DNA of 5,326 nt from NCBI GenBank assembly GCA_030632095.1, contig DAOVJU010000283.1, forward strand, positions 1 to 5,326, written 5' to 3'. The notes beneath the pieces are model-generated. The model ran no database searches, was not told the DNA's origin, and saw nothing but the letters and a program-made list of their open reading frames with translations. Made by a program: the position numbers and the translations under genes. The DNA is from Chlorobiota bacterium (lineage in GTDB: Bacteria; Bacteroidota; Bacteroidia; Bacteroidales; B39-G9). Numbering within the stretch: position 1 is the stretch's first letter; every line of letters starts with the position of its first letter. Below are positions 1 to 5,092 of the stretch, piece by piece.

Positions 1-199
1 CATAGCCATTTTCAAATGAACCATTTACTGTGATAGTTCCATTATTAGAAATACTGAACCTATTGAAGTTACATTCACGGTTCTTTAAAAGATAAGTTGT
101 GTATGTATAATCTTCATGATGAACAAATTTCCAGACTTTATGCTTTCCAATTGTTAAACATCCGTTTTCATCATCAGTAGTGTTCTTATTATTCTTCAT
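1..199 (-). CDS. Small hypothetical protein, N-terminal 66 residues (runs off left edge)
   Basis: An open frame starts at an ATG (complement of 197-199) and stays open for 66 codons to the window edge, so only the N-terminus is visible. It is not preceded by a clear Shine-Dalgarno sequence, as is usual in Bacteroidota. After a polar, Asn/Asp-rich first dozen residues, the sequence alternates aromatic and polar residues (WKFVHHEDYTYTTY, then FSISNNGTITVNG), suggesting beta strands; there is no signal peptide or membrane span. The pattern EDYTYTT followed by a GTITV strand and a terminal GY loosely recalls phage-type and DUF1353-like proteins that continue with AWDG, but that is from memory and the diagnostic part is off the window. 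It lies 60 bp downstream of the recombinase on the same strand and may be co-transcribed with it. I do not assign a function. Confidence 0.6.
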   Translation of the reverse strand, partial: MKNNKNTTDDENGCLTIGKHKVWKFVHHEDYTYTTYLLKNRECNFNRFSISNNGTITVNGSFENGY

Positions 200-259
200 T
201 TTCAAGATTTACTGTTATTCGAATTATATATTTTATAATCCTCTTTTTTAGAATTGAAT

Positions 260-829
260 TTATTTAAAAACTCCTTCTTTCCTCAAATATTCATATAGCG
301 TTGATTTACTTCTAATTCCAGTAATTTCAAGAATATCTGATATGGAATATTCTTGTTTATATAATGCTGCCGCTGCCGAGGCTCTTTTTTTATTATGAGA
401 TCCTTTTTTTCTGCCACCCTTTTTTCCTCTTGCCCTGGCTGCCTTTAATCCATCTAAAGTTCTTTCCCTAAGAACTTCAACTTCCATAGCTTTTAAGATT
501 GCGATTATTTCAAAAATAGCACTGCCCATAGGAGTAGTAGTATCAAAAATTCCCTCTTTGAGGCTTTTAAGCTGTATTCCGGTTTCCTTAAAATGATGTA
601 AAAGATTGATTAATTCTTTTGATGTTCTGCCTAATCTGTCCAAACTATCAACAATTAGTAAATCACCCTTTCTTAATTTTGAAAGGAGTAAATCAAATTC
701 CGGTTTAACTATTCTTCTTCCAGATATTTTTTCTTTAAATATTTCCTCACAGCTAAATTCTTTTAGAGAATCAACTTGCCGGTTTAATGATTGATCTTTA
801 GTTGATACCCTTGCATATCCAAAAATCAT
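260..829 (-). CDS. Serine site-specific recombinase, resolvase/invertase family
   Basis: This 189-residue protein has the full small serine recombinase plan: N-terminal catalytic domain, long E helix and C-terminal DNA-binding helix-turn-helix. The nucleophile is Ser9 in YARVSTKDQ, with Arg7 beside it. The second catalytic motif DRLGR supplies Asp64, Arg65 and Arg68, matching Asp67, Arg68 and Arg71 of gamma-delta resolvase. Residues 102-135 form the E helix ending in RERTLDGLKAARARG. A Lys/Arg-rich linker (136-149) leads to the helix-turn-helix at about 161-185 (ISDILEITGIRSKSTLYEYL). Length fits Hin/Pin invertases and Tn3-type resolvases. Such enzymes cut both strands at two sites through a 5' phosphoserine link and invert or resolve DNA. 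The sequence cannot tell which. All key residues are present, so it is probably active. The single ATG at 829 precedes the conserved start of strand 1 and has no Shine-Dalgarno. It diverges from the 1153-1758 gene. No obvious partner transposase is visible. Confidence 0.95.
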   Translation of the reverse strand: MIFGYARVSTKDQSLNRQVDSLKEFSCEEIFKEKISGRRIVKPEFDLLLSKLRKGDLLIVDSLDRLGRTSKELINLLHHFKETGIQLKSLKEGIFDTTTPMGSAIFEIIAILKAMEVEVLRERTLDGLKAARARGKKGGRKKGSHNKKRASAAAALYKQEYSISDILEITGIRSKSTLYEYLRKEGVFK

Positions 830-867
830 AAATATTAGTTCGTATTAATGTAATAAATGCTATAAAC

Positions 868-899
868 CGAAATTAGATATAACAAACTACAAATACAAA
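868..899 (-). promoter_or_regulatory. Candidate Bacteroidota-type promoter for the recombinase
   Basis: On the minus strand TTTG (complement of 896-899) is followed after exactly 20 bp by TAATTTCG (complement of 868-875). This matches the Bacteroidota -33 TTTG and -7 TAnnTTTG elements with one mismatch in the -7 box and normal spacing (19-21 bp). Transcription would start near 861, giving a leader of about 30 nt before the ATG at 829. The region is AT-rich, so a chance match is possible. Confidence 0.4.
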
Positions 900-958
900 C
901 TTATTTTTGAATGAAAGTCGTTGATGAATAAAATTGTAATAGGAAAAAAATAATCCCA

Positions 959-968
959 CGTTTAAACG
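959..968. repeat. Perfect 10-bp palindrome CGTTTAAACG
   Basis: CGTTTAAACG is self-complementary. A further CGTTT half occurs at 983-987, so AAACGA (964-969) and TCGTTT (982-987) also form an inverted pair with a 12-bp spacer. It lies about 60 bp upstream of the putative -33 element of the recombinase and about 125 bp upstream of that of the orphan gene. It could be an operator or a recombinase site; no function is proven. Confidence 0.4.
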
Positions 969-1032
969 AACTCTCAACTGATCGTTTGTAAAAACTAATT
1001 AATAGGATAAATATTCATTTAAAAAAATGTAG

Positions 1033-1052
1033 TTTTTCAAAGCATTGAAAAA
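1033..1052. repeat. Perfect inverted repeat, 8-bp arms, 4-nt loop
   Basis: TTTTTCAA (1033-1040) and TTGAAAAA (1045-1052) are perfect complements around AGCA. No U-tract directly follows on the plus strand and no gene ends here, so it is not a convincing terminator. It lies about 40 bp upstream of the candidate -33 element of the orphan gene, a position compatible with a regulator-binding site. Confidence 0.4.
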
Positions 1053-1093
1053 TCAAAAATGATAAATTATTATATAAATAAAGTAAAAAAACA

Positions 1094-1125
1094 ATTGATT
1101 ATAACTTCTATTATACTTACATTTA
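1094..1125 (+). promoter_or_regulatory. Candidate promoter for the 201-residue orphan gene
   Basis: ATTG (1094-1097) and TACATTTA (1118-1125) are separated by 20 bp. Each differs by one base from the Bacteroidota TTTG and TAnnTTTG elements. Transcription would start near 1131 and leave a leader of about 20 nt, AT-only and without a Shine-Dalgarno. The match is imperfect in a very AT-rich context. Confidence 0.3.
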
Positions 1126-1152
1126 TTATAATAATATAATTCCACATTAATT

Positions 1153-1758
1153 ATGAAATCTTTCAGTAGTGATTGTTATAATACAGGCTTATTTACGATC
1201 TTATCAGTTGTTCTTAAAAAAGAAGCAATAGGTCACGAAGAATATCGAAAAAAAGCAATTGAGTCATGGGAAAATCTAGGTATTAACCGATCAATAACAG
1301 AAGGGGTCTTAATTGAAAACAAGAACAATGAAGAAGTTGTACAATGCTTGACTAATGATATTCCAGAAGTTATTCAGAAAGGATTTAATGAAAATGGTAA
1401 ACTTCTTTATCAATTAGGGTTTTGGGGTGGAATGTTTTTTTTAGGAAATATTGTAAAAGAAGAATCCACTGTTACTCAAAGTATAAAATCCATAAGATTA
1501 ACCTGCGCACAACTTGGAAATCCTGAAAAGATTGTAAATACTATCCAAGATTTCGAAAAGAAAATAAGCAATAATGAAGAAATTGATCCTATAAGAATTT
1601 TCGAATTCGTTCAGGAAAATCATTTTTGGGCAATCGGAAACTGTAAGATTGATGCAAAAGAAAGTAGGATTAAAAGAATATTACCGAAATTGCTCAAAGG
1701 TGTTCCTTACGTTGGAGATGCATTGGAAGAACTCAGCAAACAATATAGCAGAAAATAA
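1153..1758 (+). CDS. Hypothetical protein, 201 residues, no recognised family
   Basis: I do not recognise a family. The frame is closed by two stop codons in tandem (TAATAA). The ATG at 1153 is the first in the frame after a stretch that looks intergenic. The protein appears mostly alpha-helical and soluble: charged amphipathic segments (about 22-40, 115-143, 165-198) surround one hydrophobic, Gly/aromatic-rich segment at about 85-99 (YQLGFWGGMFFLGNI), which could be a buried helix or a short membrane-associating helix. Four cysteines are scattered (C8, C65, C118, C164). The C-terminal GVPYVGDALEEL is a hairpin-like element. It has no signal peptide and no recognisable catalytic motif. Codons are very A/T-rich, like the recombinase. 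It stands alone on the plus strand between repeat-bearing gene-free regions, the usual position of a cargo gene; a toxin, immunity or effector role is only a guess. Confidence 0.75.
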   Translation: MKSFSSDCYNTGLFTILSVVLKKEAIGHEEYRKKAIESWENLGINRSITEGVLIENKNNEEVVQCLTNDIPEVIQKGFNENGKLLYQLGFWGGMFFLGNIVKEESTVTQSIKSIRLTCAQLGNPEKIVNTIQDFEKKISNNEEIDPIRIFEFVQENHFWAIGNCKIDAKESRIKRILPKLLKGVPYVGDALEELSKQYSRK

Positions 1759-1767
1759 TAAGTATCT

Positions 1768-1786
1768 AAAATGGTAATTTTTTTTT
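1768..1786 (+). terminator. Weak candidate terminator after the orphan gene
   Basis: AAAAT (1768-1772) and ATTTT (1777-1781) pair around GGTA, and the T run continues to 1786 (nine T in a row from 1778). It begins ten bases after the stop codon at 1756-1758. The stem is A/T only, so thermodynamic support is poor; position and T tract are the main evidence. Confidence 0.3.
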
Positions 1787-1944
1787 AATTCATTATTATA
1801 TAATATTTGAAAATAACTGTCGTTTGATTGAACGTGAAAGATTTTCATTTAGAAATATGAAATAATAAATGAATCACTTTTCAGTTTTTTTGTGATTATA
1901 AAATACATGCATTTGTTTCATTTACAAATAAATGAGAATAAAAT

Positions 1945-1962
1945 TGAAATAAAACTATTTCA
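1945..1962. repeat. Perfect inverted repeat, 7-bp arms, 4-nt loop
   Basis: TGAAATA (1945-1951) and TATTTCA (1956-1962) pair perfectly around AAAC and are followed on the plus strand by TTTT. It could be a second weak terminator for the orphan gene or a protein-binding site. Confidence 0.35.
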
Positions 1963-2019
1963 TTTTACACATTAAATAATTATAAATTACTGACTACGAA
2001 TTACTTGTATGTAGTTATA

Positions 2020-2049
2020 TTGTTTCACTAATTAAAAAAAGTGAAACAA
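2020..2049. repeat. Perfect inverted repeat, 10-bp arms
   Basis: TTGTTTCACT (2020-2029) and AGTGAAACAA (2040-2049) are perfect complements with a 10-nt loop. This is the longest perfect inverted repeat I found in the window. No T tract follows on either strand, so a classical intrinsic terminator is unlikely. The right arm runs directly into the direct repeats at 2047-2067. Confidence 0.55.
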
Positions 2050-2083
2050 AATCAATTTCAAAATCAACATTTTTATTGATTTT
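2047..2083. repeat. Tandem direct repeats CAAAATCAA plus an inverted copy
   Basis: CAAAATCAA occurs at 2047-2055 and 2059-2067, twelve bases apart (about one helical turn). TTGATTTT at 2076-2083 is the reverse complement of the last eight bases, giving a perfect 8-bp inverted repeat (2060-2067 with 2076-2083). AAAATCAA also occurs at 1049-1056 upstream of the orphan gene. Helically phased direct copies plus an inverted copy resemble a multi-site binding region for a DNA-binding protein, possibly the recombinase; this is inference. Confidence 0.45.
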
Positions 2084-2210
2084 TACTGAAATGTCTTCTT
2101 CTGTTAAAAGTGGTCAATTAATTAGGTTTTATTTATGATAATAATCCTTTTGGAACTATGCATTATTTCAATATAGAAAAATTGTTCGATAATTCATTTG
2201 AATAATACAG

Positions 2211-2283
2211 CAAGATGATGCCAGCAATAAAACTTGTGCGAAGTGCTTCAGTGCTATGTTTTGCGCAATTTGAGTTTCTTTGA
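2211..2283. other. GC-richer patch with tandem AGTGCT
   Basis: Bases 2211-2270 hold 25 G/C of 60 (about 42 percent), against 14 of 60 (about 23 percent) in the preceding 2151-2210. It contains AGTGCT twice (2242-2247 and 2250-2255), the palindrome TTGCGCAA (2261-2268), and TTGTGC (2234-2239), which can pair with GCGCAA with one G-U. It lies 52 bp past the stop codon of the DUF4407 gene, so it may be a structured 3' region or a remnant of an integrated element. A 22-codon plus-strand frame (2215-2283) spans it but has no supporting evidence as a gene. Confidence 0.35.
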
Positions 2284-2335
2284 TTTGGTTCGTGTAACTG
2301 ATTTTTTCTTCAACTTATCTTACTTTCTAATCCGC

Positions 2336-3358
2336 TTACATTTCAAACCGAATTTCCGGGATTCGAATGAAATCCTCTGAATCGCCGTTGAATTCATAAT
2401 TTTCAATAGCATTTTGTAGTTTGTTATCAGCTTGCTTATCAAGGTAAATTAGAAGCTTGTTATATTCATTTTCCCTGTTTAAAAGTTTTACTAGCGAAGG
2501 TATTAACTCCAGAAGAATAAATAAAAGTGAAAGTCCATATGACATTAGCTTTGCCATTCCAGTTTTATCATCATCAATGATTTGATGCATTACCAGATAT
2601 TTTTCCCAAAGTCCATGAGTCGCATCGGTTTTATAGAGATTAAAATCTTTTTCGAGTTCCTGCAAACGCTGTTTACGGTATTCCTTTTTCTCTTGTAGCC
2701 TTATCTCAAGTTTATAAATCTCACTTTCGCAGTTTTGTTTTTCTCTTAAAGCATATTTGTAGTACTGGCCTTTACCCGTTAAACCTGACATTTGATCACC
2801 TTTTAATCCAAGGTCTTCGCCTTTGATTCTCTGCAACGCTTCATCTTTCTTGATAGAATAATAATCGATTTTAGTTTCAATATCGAGAATTTCCTGATTT
2901 ATTACATCAATGAATGCATCCTTTTGCTGCTTGAATGGTATCATTTTCTGATGGTGATTTTCGATGATCTTCTGATTGATCTTATTATCAAGAATTCTTA
3001 TTTCTAACGGAATGGCAATAATCATCCCAATAATGATAGCCATTGGTATCCGAAGTAAAGCTGCCCATTTATTTGGAGCAGCTACAATTTCACGGTCAAT
3101 GGCACCAATCGTAATTGCATAAAGAGTTGCTATAAAAACAGTAATTACTTTTTGCTTCAATGTCAGGTAATACTCATTCCTTAATACATCCCATTCACCG
3201 AAAATTGCAGTTAATGCATAGTAACCTGAAAGGAATGCAAATGTTGCTGTTATTAACACAAAAAGGCCGAGAGCTCTTTGTTCCCGCTGTGTGAATGAAT
3301 TACAGTAACACACTAATTGTTTTGATGTTTTTGACAAATGATACAAAAGCGTTTTCAT
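2336..3358 (-). CDS. DUF4407-type membrane protein with long coiled coil
   Basis: This 340-residue protein has the DUF4407 plan. Three membrane spans lie near the N-terminus (about 30-52, 70-87, 99-118). The motif IDREIV at 87-92 follows span 2, and the segment before and within span 3 (WAALLRIPMAIIIG) ends in PLEIRIL. A strongly charged region at about 127-245 (many Lys/Glu, heptad-like) is predicted as coiled coil and holds a Gly-rich break at 183-197. A fourth span (about 270-292) is followed by a charged tail of about 50 residues. The family has no known biochemical function; I infer an inner-membrane scaffold or sensor. It is the last gene of the cluster, starting 5 bp after the peptidase stop, so the two are almost certainly co-transcribed and probably work together. 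The ATG at 3358 lacks a Shine-Dalgarno, as do its neighbours. The family call is from recognition of motif and topology, without a search. Confidence 0.8.
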   Translation of the reverse strand: MKTLLYHLSKTSKQLVCYCNSFTQREQRALGLFVLITATFAFLSGYYALTAIFGEWDVLRNEYYLTLKQKVITVFIATLYAITIGAIDREIVAAPNKWAALLRIPMAIIIGMIIAIPLEIRILDNKINQKIIENHHQKMIPFKQQKDAFIDVINQEILDIETKIDYYSIKKDEALQRIKGEDLGLKGDQMSGLTGKGQYYKYALREKQNCESEIYKLEIRLQEKKEYRKQRLQELEKDFNLYKTDATHGLWEKYLVMHQIIDDDKTGMAKLMSYGLSLLFILLELIPSLVKLLNRENEYNKLLIYLDKQADNKLQNAIENYEFNGDSEDFIRIPEIRFEM

Positions 3359-3363
3359 GATTA

Positions 3364-4812
3364 TTATTTTAAATAGAAGTTAATTTTCTCAGTAAACTTA
3401 TTGCGTAACCTATCAATCCCAACTACCTCATCAATGTTTTTGTAGGCATTATTAAGAAAACTTTTAATAGGTATTTCATAAGCATTCCAAAGCAATAGGA
3501 TAACTGCAATTCTTACAATCCAGGATGAAAATGAAGTTCTGCTGTATGCAGTTTTACGATGTCGAGCCTTTTTTCTTCCGGCACTTGCTGCTCTTTTTCT
3601 TGTTTTACGAATGCCTTTAACGTTGTTGTATAATCTATTTTCAGGTGAAACATTCATTAGCTGTACGCTAACTTCTGGAATTGTTACAGCATCATAACTA
3701 TATTGCTTTATGTACTCATAAGGTATCCATGCATGGCCAGAATAACCCTGATCATTTTCAGATGCCCAGGATGTACTCCATGAGTTACGAACCAAAAACA
3801 ATTTACGGTCATCATCATATCCTGTAATAATCATAGCATGATATCCCACAACAGACTCACCCGGAAGTGGCATAGTAACCCATCCCGTTCTGGTGGTTGA
3901 TTTACTAAAAAAGGATTCGTATAACGGAACAGCTATGACAACAGGAGCCGTTTTTCCATTTTCTTTAAAATTCAACAGATATTTAATATCGCTTACAATT
4001 TTGCCTTTTCTGGGATACACAGCACTACCTGATGAAATTACGCGGCTACAGTTAAATGCCTTTTCAGGAGGTGGCCCCTGATGTGTTGTTCCACTTTCCA
4101 ATGGATTATAAGGCCAGGTGTTTTCCATTACACAACCATGGTCGGTATGCTTCCTGGTTGTCACTAATATAATGGGTGTTTCGATATATGTACCTTCGCT
4201 ATCTTTAATTCCATCAATCATTTTACACTGATGATAAAGAAACTGCCGTGAACTTTTGATATTTCCTTTATAATCAAGCAACGAGCTAACTGCATTAGCT
4301 ACACAGGTGCCCCGGTTTCCCTGGTCGAAAACCTGTCCCATCTCATTATAGGAAGGGATCACATAAACGCCATTTTTACATTTTACTTTTGGCAGGTTTC
4401 TCCAAAAATAATCTGACCCCAATCTAACAGACCTTTTATTACCTCCAAAACCCCAACCAAAATTAAAGTGATAGGTCTGTGTAGTTTGCTTAACTGAATC
4501 AAAAGAAGCCAAAACACAACTTGCTTCCTTATGGGTTATTTGCAATGTTTTTTGAATTCGCAGAACTATATTTTTCGGTTCTTTATGGCGTCTGATGGTT
4601 TCAAAAGAACAAACTATCTCTTTTGCCTTATGTTCTGCTTTTGAAAGAACAGGAATAAAAGGGCGAAAAGCTCCAATTAGTTGTTCTATGGTTTCTATCC
4701 TAAAAGACTTTAATATTTTCGTGGCCTTTTTTCCTTTATAACCAAGCATTTCAGAAAGCAGGCTGTAAACAGAATCGCTTTCTGAAAAAGTGCTATTCAT
4801 TTTCTTTTTCAT
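3364..4812 (-). CDS. Membrane-anchored papain-like (C1) cysteine peptidase with N-terminal helical adaptor
   Basis: The central domain (about 145-380) is a papain-fold cysteine peptidase. Gln164 (oxyanion hole) and nucleophile Cys170 lie in DQGNRGTCVANAVSSLL, catalytic His325 in GYHAMIITGYDDD and Asn343 in VRNSWSTSW. All four key residues are present, so activity is likely. The usual NSWGxxWG is changed to NSWSTSWAS. Residues 5-104 are helical: the first half (about 19-50, with FRIETIEQLIGA) resembles the upstream 99-residue protein and helix-hairpin-helix folds. A very basic stretch (399-425) precedes one membrane span (about 430-448) and a 30-residue tail. With no signal peptide, the positive-inside rule puts the peptidase in the cytosol, tethered to the inner membrane, unlike secreted papain relatives. 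There is no typical C1 propeptide. The frame overlaps the upstream gene by 20 bp; a second ATG (M5, at 4800) gives an 8-bp overlap and an MNST start like the upstream protein and may be the true start. Substrate unknown. Confidence 0.88.
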   Translation of the reverse strand: MKKKMNSTFSESDSVYSLLSEMLGYKGKKATKILKSFRIETIEQLIGAFRPFIPVLSKAEHKAKEIVCSFETIRRHKEPKNIVLRIQKTLQITHKEASCVLASFDSVKQTTQTYHFNFGWGFGGNKRSVRLGSDYFWRNLPKVKCKNGVYVIPSYNEMGQVFDQGNRGTCVANAVSSLLDYKGNIKSSRQFLYHQCKMIDGIKDSEGTYIETPIILVTTRKHTDHGCVMENTWPYNPLESGTTHQGPPPEKAFNCSRVISSGSAVYPRKGKIVSDIKYLLNFKENGKTAPVVIAVPLYESFFSKSTTRTGWVTMPLPGESVVGYHAMIITGYDDDRKLFLVRNSWSTSWASENDQGYSGHAWIPYEYIKQYSYDAVTIPEVSVQLMNVSPENRLYNNVKGIRKTRKRAASAGRKKARHRKTAYSRTSFSSWIVRIAVILLLWNAYEIPIKSFLNNAYKNIDEVVGIDRLRNKFTEKINFYLK

Positions 4813-5092
4813 TTTTGTCAGTGTTTGGAATGATTAAACCGGTAGAATGCCGGAAAGCGAAATTTTCATATTCAGATTGAATTTCATCTGGAATTATTGC
4901 AACGAGTTCTTGAAGTAATTCAAGCTCTTCCTTAGTATCTAATAATCCTTTGATATTGGTTAAACCTTTGGTTGCGCCAAGTAATTGACCAATAGTATAG
5001 ATGTTGAATTTGTTTAGCTTATCTAATAAATCATCAGGGAATATCCCTAAAGTATTAAGCTCCCTTTCTAAATTAAAATCCGTTGAATTCAT
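4793..5092 (-). CDS. Small acidic protein with helix-hairpin-helix-like domain shared with the peptidase
   Basis: This 99-residue protein appears all-helical and acidic, with no signal or membrane span. Residues 15-43 (LGIFPDDLLDKLNKFNIYT then IGQLLGAT) have the look of a helix-hairpin-helix unit as in the RNA polymerase alpha C-terminal domain. Helices follow at about 52-66, then a polar tail ending in Lys/Asn/Glu. Residues 29-40 match peptidase residues 37-48 at 8 of 12 positions, and both proteins begin MNST if the peptidase starts at its second Met. The codons for these shared residues differ, so it is an old relationship rather than a recent DNA duplication. It overlaps the upstream gene by 20 bp and the peptidase by 20 (or 8) bp, implying translational coupling. 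I infer an adaptor, regulator or inhibitor that binds the peptidase N-terminus; DNA binding is a less likely alternative because the protein lacks a basic surface. Confidence 0.75.
   Translation of the reverse strand: MNSTDFNLERELNTLGIFPDDLLDKLNKFNIYTIGQLLGATKGLTNIKGLLDTKEELELLQELVAIIPDEIQSEYENFAFRHSTGLIIPNTDKNEKENE

Larger units (their letters stand above)
830..1152. other. Divergent AT-rich intergenic region
   Basis: This 323-bp gap lies between the start codons of the recombinase (minus) and the 201-residue orphan (plus). It holds a candidate promoter for each, a perfect 10-bp palindrome (959-968), and a perfect 8-bp stem with 4-nt loop (1033-1052). It is where the recombinase's own site or an operator shared by both genes would be expected, but no canonical paired crossover sites could be identified by eye. 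No small gene was supported. Confidence 0.7.
1759..2335. other. Gene-free AT-rich region with repeats between convergent genes
   Basis: This 577-bp gap separates the 3' ends of the orphan gene (plus) and the DUF4407 gene (minus). It contains a weak terminator candidate (1768-1786), three perfect inverted repeats (1945-1962, 2020-2049, 2060-2083), a 9-bp direct repeat (2047-2067) and a GC-richer patch (2211-2283). No frame of convincing length was found. Such a long gap is more than two convergent terminators need and suggests a junction between DNA of different origin or an uncharacterised site. Confidence 0.7.

Noticed and set aside
223..239. Inverted repeat ATTATA/TATAAT downstream of the recombinase as a terminator
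   Set aside because: The stem is only 6 A/T pairs with no T tract, likely by chance in AT-rich DNA.
606..794. Plus-strand open frame of 62 codons
   Set aside because: It lies wholly antisense inside the serine recombinase catalytic domain, whose motifs fix the real frame.
260..829. Recombinase as an IS607-type transposase
   Set aside because: IS607 enzymes carry the helix-turn-helix at the N-terminus; here it follows the catalytic domain, as in resolvases and invertases, and no TnpB-like gene is visible.
2020..2049. 10-bp inverted repeat as an intrinsic terminator of the convergent genes
   Set aside because: No T tract follows the stem on either strand, the loop is 10 nt and the stem is not GC-rich; it is kept as a repeat only.
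2215..2283. 22-codon plus-strand frame beginning ATGATG in the GC-richer patch
   Set aside because: There is no promoter, ribosome site or recognisable sequence; the length is expected by chance. It is noted only within the patch entry.
1759..2335. CRISPR array or attC integron site
   Set aside because: The repeats are short, few and irregularly spaced with no uniform spacers, and no paired attC core motifs were found.
3893..4081. Plus-strand open frame of 62 codons
   Set aside because: It lies antisense inside the peptidase gene, which has all catalytic residues in its own frame.
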